This document shows, piece by piece, positions 44,818 through 56,553 of a stretch of DNA of 64,000 bases. Source of the DNA: Microdochium bolleyi (Eukaryota > Ascomycota > Sordariomycetes > Xylariales > Microdochiaceae); NCBI GenBank assembly GCA_001566295.1, contig KQ964272.1, positions 203,849 through 267,848 on the forward strand, read 5' to 3'. The stretch's first letter is position 1. Every line of letters starts with the position of its first letter. The notes beneath the pieces are model-generated. The model did no database searches. It saw nothing but the letters and a program-made list of their open reading frames with translations, and was not told where the DNA came from. Both the position numbers and the translations under genes were made by a program.

Positions 44818-45690
44818 GTTGGCTCTCCGTGGGAAATGGGAGGGCGTATTTTCGTTCTTGTCAGCAGGTAGATTTTTCTTCTCTTACGAACCGGCAGATA
44901 TGGGGGCCGTTCGTTGTGACGGTGACATGTTTTTTTGGTGGTGTCTTCTTTTTGCTTTGGTATATACCTTGCTTCTTGTCGGTGGTATTTTTCTTTTGAA
45001 TGGTATCATTTCTCTATTAGCTTACCATGGGGTGGGTTTCTCTCTTGCAAGCTTGTTCCTGCGCAAAGCTTCAGCTGGTCCAATACGGGGAATGAGCTGT
45101 GGACATGACACGCTACACGTATGACGATGTCACGAACCGAATAAATCTGGTTAAACACATGTTACTGTGCGTTTTATAATGTAAGAAAGCTTCGGAATCT
45201 TTGACAGCCTGCACGGGGATGAGATATCCATGTGAGATTAGTAGGATGTTTCGTTTACGTCTCTATTCGTACTTGGGCGCAAGCTGAACATCAGAAGCGG
45301 CTTAACTGTGTAATATTCTCCAACCTCTTGCACTTGATGTTATGCGCCACACCGAGGTGCAAGGAAGACAGATTGATGCCTCTGCTGCAAAGTCTCAGCG
45401 TGGACTCTGCGGGGAAACACCGGATCAAGTGCATTTATGTTCTAGGTCGTCTTTATCTCTTTTGTTCAGTCGCAGAAGTGGTCCCTTGAGTCTAAAGAGG
45501 GCACTATCGTGCCTCCGCTGTGGTCTGTGAAGGCATGGAATTCGGGGCTTGGCGGTCATGTGGGACCCCACCGCCAGCGCCTTCTCGTCGGGGTCCGGAC
45601 ACTATTAGCACCGTCGCGGCGTCACGGCATCCACACCACCCCGTTGCTTCTCCATCGTAAAAAGAGCGGCGAGCCCACAACCCAGCGGCC
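44818..45690. other. Intergenic region with the Zn2Cys6 gene promoter
   Basis: This 873-base spacer has a T-rich first half that fits a 3' untranslated region and terminator, followed by the promoter of the next gene. No element stands out. Confidence 0.5.
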
Positions 45691-48076
45691 ATGGACGACG
45701 AAGACGACCAGACGCCCGATAGCAGCTCCCACCGCGACCCGAGCCCCCACGATCCAGCCGACCCAAATGACCCCAACGATCCCAAGAAGCCCCGGGCCTG
45801 CGAGGCCTGCCGTGGCCTCAAGGTGAAATGCGAGCCCGACCCAGGCAACATCGACGGGCCGTGCAAGCGGTGCGCAAAGGCCGGCCGCAGCTGCGTCGTC
45901 ACGCAGCCTACACGCAAGCGCCAGAAGAAGACCGACAGTCGTGTCGCGGAGCTCGAGAAAAAGATTGATGCCCTGACGGCGACGCTCCAGGCATCCAGGG
46001 TGCCGCCTGGCGCGTCAGCATCATCGTCACCGTACCCGGCTTCCCATCACGGCGGTGCGCCCAGTGTCGTGAACGGAGGCTACGCGAGTCACCATGAACC
46101 TCCAGGGCGTGCTCGATCTGTGGACCGGCGTACGAGTGCTGCATCGTCATGGGCGTCTGTGCCTCCGCGATCAACGCAACAGGCCTTCAGGCGAGGGCTA
46201 GGCATCGGAGACGCCATCTTGCCCTCCGACGTGACCTCTGGCAGCCACAGCCAGAAGCGCAAATTCTCAGACGAGCCTTCCAATCGCCCGGCCTCAACCG
46301 GCCTCCCAGATCACCGGCTGGCCCCTGGCCCTCCTCAGCGACCGCCTCGCGACCCGAACCAGCAGGTTGCCGACGTTGTCGACCGCGGGATCCTCTCCAT
46401 GGACCAGGCTACCGAGCTCTTTGCACGTTACACCGATCACATGGCGCAACACCTACCGATAGTCATCTTTCCTCCTGATATGACAGCTCAGCACGTCCGC
46501 AAGTCGACGCCGCACCTCTTCCTCGCGATCCTCGCGGCCGCAGCCTCTGAGCTCTCACAGATCCAGCGTATACTGGTGAAAGAGTTGACGCAGCTCATCG
46601 CGGACAAGGTGGTCGTCATCGGTGAGAAGAGCATGGAGCTCGTGCAGGCCATCCTCGTTGGAGTCATCTGGTACTTCCCGCCCGAGCACTTCGAGGAGCT
46701 CAAGTTCTACCAGTTCGTCCACCTCGCTGGCGTCATGGCCATCGACATCGGGCTCGGCAAGCGCAAGGCCAACGCCAAGTCCCGGCTGATCCCATACACG
46801 TGGCGGGACCACCCGTTCCGCAAGAGTCCTCTGCCAGACCCGACGTCCATTGAGTCGCGGCGGACATGGCTGGGATGCTACTTCCTCGCGGCGAATGTGT
46901 CCATGGCGCTGCACCGTCCGAATCTCATCAGGTGGAGTTCCTTTATGCAGGAGTGTCTGGACGTGCTGACGACGTCGCCGGATGCTGCCCCGACGGACAA
47001 GAACCTGTGCCACCTGGTCTGGACACACCGGCTAGCCGAGGAGATCGGCGTGCAGTTCTCGATGGACGACCCAAGCATCCATGTAGATGTATCGGAGGCG
47101 AAGGTGCAACATGCACTTAAGGGCTTCGAGCGGGACATTGTCAGGTACAGAGACTCGATACCGGCCGAGGAGAAGCGGCGTAGGTCTTACCCAACCCTCC
47201 CACAACCATTAATTGCCCTTCCCAGCTCCCACTGACACCCGCTCGAAAGCCTCCCTCATCCTCGCCTTCCACGTCGTGAGCCTGTACATGCACGAAATTG
47301 CCCTGTACGTCGACAAGGCCGACGAGTTCCGGCCCCCTCTCAACGCCGAGGCCCTGCGCGACCCGATCCCCGCGCTCAGCGAGTCGCTCACGTCGGCGCA
47401 CGTCAGTGCGCTGTCGTCCTGCCTGACCGCCATCGACGGCATCTTCGAGACTTTCCTCGCCATGGACATCCCCACGATCCGGTGCCTGCCCATCTTCAAC
47501 TTTGTGCGTGTTGCGTACGCCGTCGTCGTGCTCATCAAGATGTACTTTAGCGCGAGCGCGCCGGGCTCCGAGCTCGGCAGGGTGTTCAGCAAGGAGGACA
47601 TGAAAGTCCAGCTGTATCTCGACAGGCTGCTGGAGAAGTTCCGCGAGACGGCGGCGAGCGACAAGTCCCGCCCCGCGGGCAAGTTCCTGGTCGTGCTGAT
47701 GATGCTGAGCGGCTGGTTCCGCAAGCAGGAGGGCGGCGGTGCTGCAGCAAGGAGTGACATTTCTACTCAGCCAGAAGATGTCCAGCAACAGCAGCAGCGG
47801 CAGGGTCCGGACGGCAGCGGCGGTGATAGCAGATCACTACAGCCACCATCGTTTGCCCGTGGGAACAGCAGCAGCAGCGCTCCGACTCCGCAGAGGCAAG
47901 CGCCGCAGGACTATCAACAGTATCACCACCAGCCACAGCAGCACAGCTCGGGGCAGTGGCAGCAGCAACAACAACCGCAGCACCAGCAGGAGTACCCGCA
48001 GGCCAGCACGCCGCTGCATCTCCTCTCCGAAGTCGCAACAGGTGGAGGTGCGGCCGAGCAGATCAGGCTAGAGCAC

Positions 48077-48113
<37 letters not shown>

Positions 48114-48508
48114 CCGATTGGACATCCTACAGCGCCGCTAACAGCAACAACAACAACGCCACGCCGCCCGGCGGGAACAGCAACGACGCAGGAGGCCAGT
48201 CCATCCCCTGGCTACCAGGAAGCTCCGGGCTGCCACCCGCCAGCGGCGGCGGCTGGGGCGAGGTTGACTACACGGCCGGCCTGCCCCTCGGGGGCGTCGG
48301 CGCGGGCGGGCTCGAGCAGGCGATGGACATGACGCTCACGGGCTTCGGCGGGATCATGATGGGCGGCGACGGCGGCGGCTCCTCCTCGATGGACCACATG
48401 CAGCAGCAGCAGCAATATCAGGCCATGGCCATGGCTAACCAGGACCAGGTCATCTCGTCGATCCTCGAGAGCCTGCCGATGAACCCGCCGGACGGGTGGT
48501 TTCAGTGA
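45691..48508 (+). CDS. Zn2Cys6 binuclear cluster transcription factor with C-terminal polyQ
   Basis: Two exons, 45691-47179 and 47226-48508, give 923 residues. The 46-base intron (GTAGGT...CCCAG) is short but restores frame (EEKR-PPTDTRSK). The zinc cluster has Cys at 37, 40, 47, 58, 61 and 68 (CX2CX6CX10CX2CX6C). It is followed by basic RKRQKK and a heptad dimerisation helix (RVAELEKKIDALTATLQ). The middle homology region runs through NVSMALHRPNLIRWSSFMQ to MYFSASAPGSELG. The C-terminal 250 residues are disordered, Gln-rich (a run of about 11 near codons at 48076-48112) and Gly-rich, ending NPPDGWFQ, which fits an activation domain. It is a nuclear regulator. The cluster resembles the War1/PrtT/Leu3 type, but the target pathway cannot be told from sequence. 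Confidence 0.92.
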
Positions 48509-49767
48509 GATCTTTTTTTGTTTTTATTTTTATTTTATTTTTACAAGACACGATTGCGACCCTATATAGATAGACAACGCCAGCTTGAGAGCCAGAGGCA
48601 AAACCCCAACAAAGCACGAGTAATTATTATATCTTATGCCGAAATCTACCAAGAGGGTTTCATAACAACTTAAAGGAAAAAAAAGATAAAAAGAAATGCA
48701 GGCCGTGCAACACAAAGAGTGAAAAGACGGGGATGATTTCGATGTGCCCTGGGGCAAGCTTTTCAGAGTTTCTGTCTCGCTGTGGCGGAAGATTTGGGTT
48801 GCCTCTGCTTCCCCGCGATCGTGTTTACTTGTATTGTTCCTCCTCTCGTGTCTCGTGGAGTGGTGGGACTGCTCAAGAAGACTGCAACATTCTAGTCTTG
48901 TGGGCATCCTAGCAGACTGCATCTCGATTACTTCCACCTGAGCCACCCGGTCCGAGTCCGCGATTTCGCTAGTCGCCTGCCACTCACTGTAAGAACTATT
49001 TCAGATCTTTGTTGACTATCTTGCTATTCCTCACAAGCCCCGCAACTGCGCAGAACGAAACATGGTATCATATCACGGTTCGCACATGTGCGAGACAAGT
49101 TTCTTTCGAGTGGTATACATTTGTGGTACGGCAAGGTGACTATCTCGTCAGCCTGGTCGTGGCATACAGACAGTCGGGTTCGCTTACAGGCGCCAGTCCG
49201 TAGTCTTAGCCTGGACAGCCCCCCATCTGCGTAGACACATCTGCCGTTCTCCAAAATCAATCAGAATGCGCCATAACCCATGTGAAACGGCTGCAACCAG
49301 AAATCTACCATGCAAGTATGGTTCCAATTTGCCAGTCCTTCATCAGCTCTATAAGTGATATGCCGGCCGACACTGCCTTGCCTTGATGTTTGCCGTCAGA
49401 TTCGTAGACTAGCAGTATGTTGTGACTTCTGGCAGACTTCAATCGACGTGTAGCCACCGAGCACTGGCGGGTTCATTCGCCGCTAGGGCCAGATTCTCCA
49501 TATCTATCACTGGCATCGAGGCATTTGTGGACGGCCACCTCTTCGAGCATGCATGCCTGTGGCGTGAAACGGCATACGGTTGACTTTGTTTGTAGCAGCA
49601 GTGATACGCGCCTCGCTGGGTTCGTACGCAGATAGAATGATGCCGATATAACAGGACCCAACGAGTGGTGTAAGTCGTTGCGGCGGCGGCGATGTGAACT
49701 CAAAGGAATAGGATAGAATCTGCGTAGATGTGAAATGTTGTTTGTGCAAGCATCGAAACAAACCACT
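48509..49767. other. Convergent intergenic spacer
   Basis: This 1.26 kb lies between the 3' ends of the Zn2Cys6 gene and the RRxS-repeat gene. A poly-T/TATTTT stretch at 48513-48541 directly after the stop codon looks like a terminator or poly(A) region. No gene was seen. Confidence 0.55.
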
Positions 49768-50547
49768 TCAATCCATGTAGAAATCGCCCTTGAGGATCCG
49801 CTCCTGCATAGCGTCTGGCCGTGCCCGCTCGGGCTGCTTTGGCCTGATCGCAGCCGCCTGCTGCGGGGGAGCGGGCATGTCGGGCACTGACTTGGCACGC
49901 TCCTGCTGCCCTACGTTGCGAGGTGGCGAGGACGAGAAGCTTGATGCGAACGTTGGCCGGGCACCAGACACGGAGCTCTCGGCACGAGATCTAAGCTGTT
50001 CAGACCAGTTGTAACCAGCGTCTGAGCGGCCAAAAAGCATGTCAGAAGTAGTTCTTGCGGTGGTTGTATTGCTTGCCTGAGAGATGCTCGGACTGCGGGC
50101 AGGGTTGGCCGTGTTTGAAACCCCGCGAGGGGGCGAAGGACGTGTGTTTCCTGAAGAGACGGTCCTACCATTCGGACTGCCAGAGCCTTGCCGTCCACTC
50201 AGCATTGCTGGGGCGCCAAAGCTCAACCGGCGGGTGAAAGGTGCGCTTGGTGGGTTCTTGGCGTACTCGTCCTCCTCGACGGCATTCTCGTCGATGGCGT
50301 CAGAACTAGTAGTAGAGATGCTTCCACGTCGGACATTGAAGGGGGTCGTTGTTGGATTCTGCGCAGGGCCAAGTCCCAAAGTGGTGACAGACAGTCGACG
50401 CCGCTGATCGCGAGCAGAGGCTGATGTTGCCGACTCTCTGCCGTTGCCGTTGCCTGCTGACAGGGAATTGCTCCGATGGAAGAGGTTGGTGAAGGCCGCA
50501 GTGGTGACAGAGCCTCTCCGGGTGTTGGAGTTGGGATCGCCAGACAT
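49768..50547 (-). CDS. Conserved-looking disordered protein with four RRxS phosphosites
   Basis: An intronless ATG frame of 259 residues that is Ser, Arg, Pro and Asn rich throughout, with no signal peptide, helix-rich domain or membrane segment. It begins MSGDPNSNTRRGSVTTAAFTN. Four basophilic kinase sites are spaced along the first half: RRGSV (S13), RRRLSV (S53), RRGSI (S76) and RRLSF (S109). An acidic patch (DAIDENAVEEDEY) lies between the third and fourth. The C-terminus is ordered-looking: DMLFGRSDAGYNWSEQLRSR, then ARPDAMQERILKGDFYMD. Such proteins are found across moulds as uncharacterised. The sites match protein kinase A or Ypk-type targets. A role in cAMP-dependent signalling is inferred only. 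Confidence 0.8.
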   Translation of the reverse strand: MSGDPNSNTRRGSVTTAAFTNLFHRSNSLSAGNGNGRESATSASARDQRRRLSVTTLGLGPAQNPTTTPFNVRRGSISTTSSDAIDENAVEEDEYAKNPPSAPFTRRLSFGAPAMLSGRQGSGSPNGRTVSSGNTRPSPPRGVSNTANPARSPSISQASNTTTARTTSDMLFGRSDAGYNWSEQLRSRAESSVSGARPTFASSFSSSPPRNVGQQERAKSVPDMPAPPQQAAAIRPKQPERARPDAMQERILKGDFYMD

Positions 50548-53500
50548 GATGAGATGTGAACGGCTTCTGGGATCTGATGTGTGCGTGCTTGATGGTCGTT
50601 GCCAGGTCTCTTAGTCGATGCCGAGTGGACGCCGAGTGATTGCTCCTATGCCGGGCCTGACTTGGCAGTTGAAGAACGAGGCACTCTGCGTGGATGGACG
50701 GGTATGGGGGGGACGTGCTAATAAAGAGGGGATGACGATGACCACCAAACAAGTGTGTGGGGAAAATAGGCCGCTAGGACGCAAGTGAGGGAGACGAGGA
50801 TGGGCTGATGCGATGGCTCGTGGCACGATTGGGATCTTTGTAGCAGAAGTAGTGGGCCCACGGACCACTAAAAATGCTTGACTCGTGGGGCGCAGCGATG
50901 CCCTGGGCGATGTATGGAGCAGGCGCTGGTGATAAGGACGCGGCGCGACGCCGACTGTGGATGGGGTTGCGATGGAGGCTGGGCTCGTCGACAATGACGA
51001 GGTGAGAGGTGCGTTGGCGAGGAGGCCGGGGTCAGGAGGGCGCTGGCACACCTCGGGAGCTTGGAAGCTTGGAGTTGGAGAGGAGAGCGGGGAGGTTGCG
51101 AGGCTGGCAGCCGAGTTCGATGCTGAAGCGGTTTGGTGTCGAAACTGAGTTTCTGACGGTGGGGCAGTCATGAATTGCTGGCGAGAGGGGAGTAGTCGAA
51201 AGGGGTCGTCCCCTCAAGGGCCGTGTTGGTCGATGCCGTGGGCAGGCGATACAATATGAGACCTTGTCTCAGGCGGTTGGGCGACAAAGGTGGGCGTGGT
51301 GTGGATGGACCTGCCGACTGGCTGATGAGTTGCTCCAGTGGACAGAACAGGAGAGAGAGCGGGATGTACTGGATCTGGAGGGGAGGAAAGGGGAAGGAAA
51401 AGAGTCGAGAGAGGTTCGAGGTTGCAGACGAGCAAGACAAAGGCGACAGACAGGATGAAGCATGTGCCGACCAGGGGGCAAGTGGACAGCAGACACCTGG
51501 GCGGCGGACAGTGGAGGGCCGGTGAGCTGGGTGCCGCAGCGTGGGATTGTTGGTGGGTGACGGGCAGGGGTGGGTGCTGGAGAGTGTGGGGGAAGGAGCA
51601 ACGGGACTTGCTGTGAGCTGTGGTGGGTTGTGGTGAGACGGCCACGGGCATGTGTTGAGCTGCACTGCGCTGCCCAGAGATCTGTACCCTAAAGTAGGTA
51701 TGCTCCTTGCACACCCCTTTTCCGCCTGCATGCCTCTGCAGCCCACTGTTGCAGTATGCGGAGCAAAGCACCCCTCCCGCATTGCTCTTTGGCAGTCTGA
51801 AGAGAGGCGCCGACACAGCCAGCCGTTCATTAACTCGCATCCGGACAACAGAGGGCCCCTGGTGGCGGAGATCCTGCCTGTCAGGGGGAGATTCTGTCGT
51901 CCTCGCGGTGCTGCACACGTCGCACAAGGGTCCATAGAACTACTCAAATCGCGTGGAGGCGATCGAGTATCTCGAGCAGGCAAACTGGACCACCATGACA
52001 AAGACGGCCTTATCTCGTTGCTCCTGCACTCTTGTTGAGTACGGAGTACAGTAGAGCTGCGTCCCCTTATCTGTGTCGTGGCCCGTGTCCCAGATCGACA
52101 GCCATCTGCGAGCCTTGGCCAATCAGCACAAGGACAAACGGCCTGGGCCTGCCCATCCCTCCCAGCCCAAGCAGCAAACGACATTAGTGACGTAGCGCCG
52201 TCCCCTTCCGGCCCCACTTGAGCGCGGGGTAGGGCCTTGCGTCTCCAGCAGGCGGAAGCAACCCCCGTCCTCCCCAGTCGTCGTGGCTTGCGACACCCTG
52301 GCCTAGCGCCCTCTGCATCCAAGGCCCCCTCGCTCTTTCCCCAGCATCAGATCTGGCTGCCCTGCCGAGATGCCTCCTCCTCTTCACGACCTCCGTCAAA
52401 GCAGTGTGTTTCTTGACATATGGAGGTCTTTTCTGTGCTTCGTCTTCACCCAGTACTGTTCCCCTCTCTCCCGGAGATTGCCCCCTTGAGGTCTGGCCAC
52501 ATCCAAGCTACACAAATCGCAGATGGATGGTACGAGATCCCCAGCAGCCGCCGCCCACCCTCCTCCAGCCGAGCACATGGGTAATCCCACACTCCCATCT
52601 GGCACCGCTGCACTTCCACTCGCCTCGATACAGCACAGACGTGCTCACTGAGCTCGCCAAGCAGCGGGAGGCCGCGTACCCTAGTCGCCTACCCCAGCAC
52701 GCAGCAGCCCATCTCACCCATTCCCATCGTTGTGCGGCTGGCAGGGTCTGACCCATGCAATTGTGCCCTGGTGGCATGTCTACCCCATACCCACCAGCGA
52801 TGCAGCCCTTCCAGGCGAGCCAGGTTGGCAATCGCTGGCGGGCTCGGGTCGGATGCCTGTCGTGACGAGCCACCAGGAGGAGCACGGCGCCTGTGTTAGC
52901 ACCGCTCTTGGGCTTCTTCCCCGCATTCTGGGGCTGATCGCGCCTCTTGACACAAACTCTCTTCCGCTCCGCTCGGCTTGTCGCTCTTACCTCCAGGCAC
53001 ACTCGCGAGGAGTACAGGGGCCGCATGAGGAAACCATGTTCCTTGCCGTGTGGTTGATGCCTGACAGCTTTGACCTATGATTGATAGTCCAAGGAGGGGG
53101 CTCCGGAAGTGCCATGGGAGCCGGAGACGAGAACAGAGCCGATTCGACAACTCAACTGGGGAGCATTCTGCCAAGGCCCATGAAGCGGTCAGTCATGTTC
53201 CGACGTGACAAACCTCGTCCATTACTTCCATCTTCGATATGAGCGCATCGGTGCAGCGTGTTGTCAACCCAGACAGCCGCGCGTCAGGTCGTACGCTCCC
53301 TTCTCACGCAAGCACCCGATGATGCAGATTGTCCAAACTCAGTAAGATCTGTACACCGCAAGGAGCAGGTCGACCGTCAAGTTGAAACGAATAGATGGGG
53401 CCGCGCTACATTCTGGTTGGGAGAGACTGCTTGGATCATCCGCCATCCTGCCGTCTCCACGGGCCGATCTTCGCAGCGTGTCATTCAAGTCACACGGACA

Positions 53501-54601
53501 GAGAAGGTGGTGTGTGCCTTGCTGTGCGAAGACATTCAGCTTCCGATGAGGCCGGCTGCCCGTCTTATCTTACCGCCAGCGACTTGGAGTCGTGGAACAC
53601 GACACTGGCTCTCCGATCACGTGGCTGGCCGTACGAGGCAAGACGCGCGACGGCAACCAGGCTTGTGACCAGTACCACGACACAGAAACAATGGAGTAGA
53701 ACAACCGAAGCCACGAGCCTGCAACACGACACGTGCTTTCTAGAACTGTCGTACGAGCATTGTACAACGGCTCGCGAGTTGCTGAATTCATCGTCGTGCT
53801 CGATGGCTGAAAATAAAGATGGTGTGCATGCAGCCCAGTGTGGCACCAGCCCAGTGTGGCACCAGCCACAGTCTTGCTTGTAGCATGCTCATGGCGCTTT
53901 TCCCTTTTCTGAGATCAAGACGCTCGCTCCTCTCCTGCTATGCAATAAGCATACGTACCTACTCGGGTCTGCTGAGTTATGTGCCCATGGTTCAGTAGCG
54001 GCTAGCCTCCGTTTGCTTGTTTGGCAGACAGAGATCGGGAACGTGAAAATGGTTGCGTAGAACGATCACTCGATATGGGCCGTGCTGACGTGCTTTCATA
54101 CACGAAATACCCAGGACTCGAGAACCTTTGTTGCTTGAAGGAGACATTAGTGAGTGACACATTGTGCCAAGAGACGCGATCGTGGGCAATGTAGAATTAT
54201 TACGTTCTGGGACCTTCGCACTGAGCTCAGCCAGCTTGCTCGTTGAACGTTTGCGCTTTCGAAATTGGTCCTTGCAGGAGAGAGGAGGAAAGGATACGGG
54301 CGAGGCGTGCTACTTGCCGGACGGGCTCGCAGCAATACTGTATGTGGCAGTACAATCCGTTCGGGGCACAAAGATCACATCTTCGATGTGTCTATGGACT
54401 TATGAAGCGGGTTGTCCGTGAATGAACTGCGACATTACTTGAAAACCAAGCCTACCCGGCGTTAATCTATTTCTATCGTCACTGATATGTGAGCTCATCT
54501 AGTTTTACGTTCGACCTCCAGCACCGTCTGCCCAAAGGGCCATCCCGAACACACATGGTCTGACACTCCGCCGGACGTTCCCCAACCCCCTCGCCCCCAG
54601 C
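50548..54601. other. 4-kb gene-poor interval
   Basis: This is upstream of the RRxS-repeat gene and downstream of the alpha/beta hydrolase gene. Frames of up to 384 codons exist on both strands, but they open with TTG, are Pro/Ser/Arg-rich and show no domain. A 16-base direct duplication lies at about 53831-53862. I see no RNA gene or mobile element. A long regulatory region or an unannotated noncoding transcript is possible. Confidence 0.5.
53831..53862. repeat. Two tandem 16-bp copies (CAGCCCAGTGTGGCAC)
   Basis: Two identical 16-base units stand head to tail, followed by a partial third (CAGCC). This is a minor tandem duplication in the gene-poor interval. Confidence 0.8.
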
Positions 54602-56553
54602 TCATCTCACGGATACCGTGGCTCCCTCGCGTCCCCAGTGCCCGACGAGCGCGTTGGCGACCTCGGCGCTCGCGGTGATGACGACCTCGTGGCCGGCGTC
54701 GGGCAGGATGGCAAAGTCGACGCGCGACGGCGCCGCAGAGCCCTCACCGCCGCCGTTCAGAATGGCCGTGGCGTCGGCGACGGTCTCCTCGCAGTCGATG
54801 ACCGAGTCCTTGCCGCCCAGCACGATCAGGATCTTGCCTTTCGCGGCAAGCCCCTTTCTCCCTCCTTCTCTACCTCCTTCTCCATCTTCCCGCACCACCA
54901 CCACCCCCTCGTCCTCCTCCCCAGACGCCGAAGCTGACGCCGACGCCAGAGACGAGGACAAGATCCCCCTGAGCGCAGTCCAGTCGGCGTCCCCGGAAGG
55001 CGCATAGATCGGGGCCGCGCGGATCGTGCCGAGGAACGCCCCGATGAACCCTTCGTGCTGGTCGACCTGCCACCGCACGACGGACGAGACGGTCACGTCG
55101 GGCCGGTGCCGCGACAGCGAGGCCGAGTCGAAGGCCGCGCCGCCCGAGGCGTCGCTGTGCTGGGACTTCCGGGTGTTGTCTGCTGGCATCGGCGTCTTCC
55201 CCCGCTGCTCGCGAGCATGGCCTTCCTGTGCCCGTGCGGAAGACGGGTCCGTCTGGGTGGCCTCGCCGAGCATGAGCGCCTCCAGCCCATCGCTCTTCGC
55301 GCTCGCGCCGCTATCCACCCCGTTGTTCTTCTCCCCCGCCCGGGCACCGGCCGTTCGGAGCTCTGATGCAGCATCTCCAGGAGCAGGAGCAGGAGCAGAG
55401 GCAGGCCGGATCCGCCGCCTCACCATCTCCCGGACAAGCCGCTCGGGCAGCCACCCGCTCTCGTACAGCAGCCTGCTCGCCCGGCCGATGTGGTGCTGCC
55501 TGATGAGCCCCGATGTGGCGACGAGGCTGAGCGAGCGCAGGATGTGGGGAAACTGCGCGGCGAAGGCCACGCAGAGGCACCCGCCGAGGGAGTAGCCTAC
55601 CAAGTGGAAGCCGCCACTGCCGCCATCGGTGTCATTGCCCGTAGTGGTGGTCGCGGGGGAAGAGGATGAAGGAGCACCGAGCCAGGAGAGCTCCGACGAC
55701 GCGAGAACGAGCAGAATCTGCGTCGTGTAGAGCCTCGCATCGTATGGGACGTCGGTGGGCGCGTCGGAGTAGCCTCTGCCGAAGAGGTCTGTGAGATAGA
55801 GGTTGGTCAGTCGGTTTCTAGATGGTAGTTTTCAAACCTCGGCGATGAGATGTGACTGTGTGCGCGCAAGATGTAAAAAGTCCTGTCACCACAAAATGCT
55901 CGTCAACTGTTGCAGCGCTATTCAGGCACTGCATTCACTTGACATCCCCAGCTACTGGCTCACTCCCACCTGACCATAGCAAAACAAAGACGAATAGACG
56001 TCGCAAGGACATGAACATAACCCTACCACCGTCGCTAGGACATCCAAGGAAAAGAAAGCAAACGAAAACAAGATACAACCGCAACGGACTCACCAAACAG
56101 CATGACCCGATACCCCCTCCCCACGAGCTCCCACGCGAGATCGCCCAGCGCGATGCACGGCGTGCTGATGCCATGGACAAGCAGCACCTTCTCGCCGGTC
56201 ACGGGCCCCCACTCGTACACGCGGACGCTGCCGTACGCGGTGGGCACGTCCCGGCCGCCCGGCAGCGCCGGCTCCGGTGCGCTGCCGGCCGCGGTGGTGG
56301 GCGGGTAGGGCAGCGCGGCGACCTGCGCGGGCGTGAGGTGCGGGACCTGTGTCGTGAGCGGGGACGGCGTGACTGCCCTGGAAGTGCCGCCGCTGGCTGA
56401 GGACGACGGATGTTGCCTTGAGGTCGCCATGTACATCCCCGCGAGCCCGGCTGCCGCGACTGTGGCCATGGCGGCGGCGGCGGCGGCGGCGGTCACAGCG
56501 CGGCCGGGGTTTCCGCTCGCGCCGAAGAGTGCAGCACCCATGGCGCCAGACAT
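54602..56553 (-). CDS. Membrane-anchored alpha/beta hydrolase
   Basis: Two exons, 56094-56553 and 54602-55788, encode 548 residues. The intron is GTGAGT...CTCACAG in phase 1. An Ala-rich hydrophobic N-terminus (about 18-43) may be a membrane or mitochondrial anchor. The core begins at about 105 (YGSVRVYEWGPVTGEKVLLV) with the oxyanion HG at 127-128 and the LFDLFGRGYSD turn. The nucleophile elbow is GYSLGG with S220; the acid is D481 in GGKDSV, and H520 lies in DAGHEV. All three triad positions are present, so an active esterase, lipase or epoxide-hydrolase-like enzyme is expected. About 200 residues between S220 and the acid form a disordered, Ala/Ser/Glu-rich cap insertion. A poly-Ala run near residue 22 reflects a GGC repeat. 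The substrate is unknown. Confidence 0.88.

Noticed and set aside
51168..52322. 384-codon minus-strand frame in the 4-kb gap
   Set aside because: TTG start, Pro/Ser/Arg-rich composition, no splice-consistent ATG exon and no recognisable motif.
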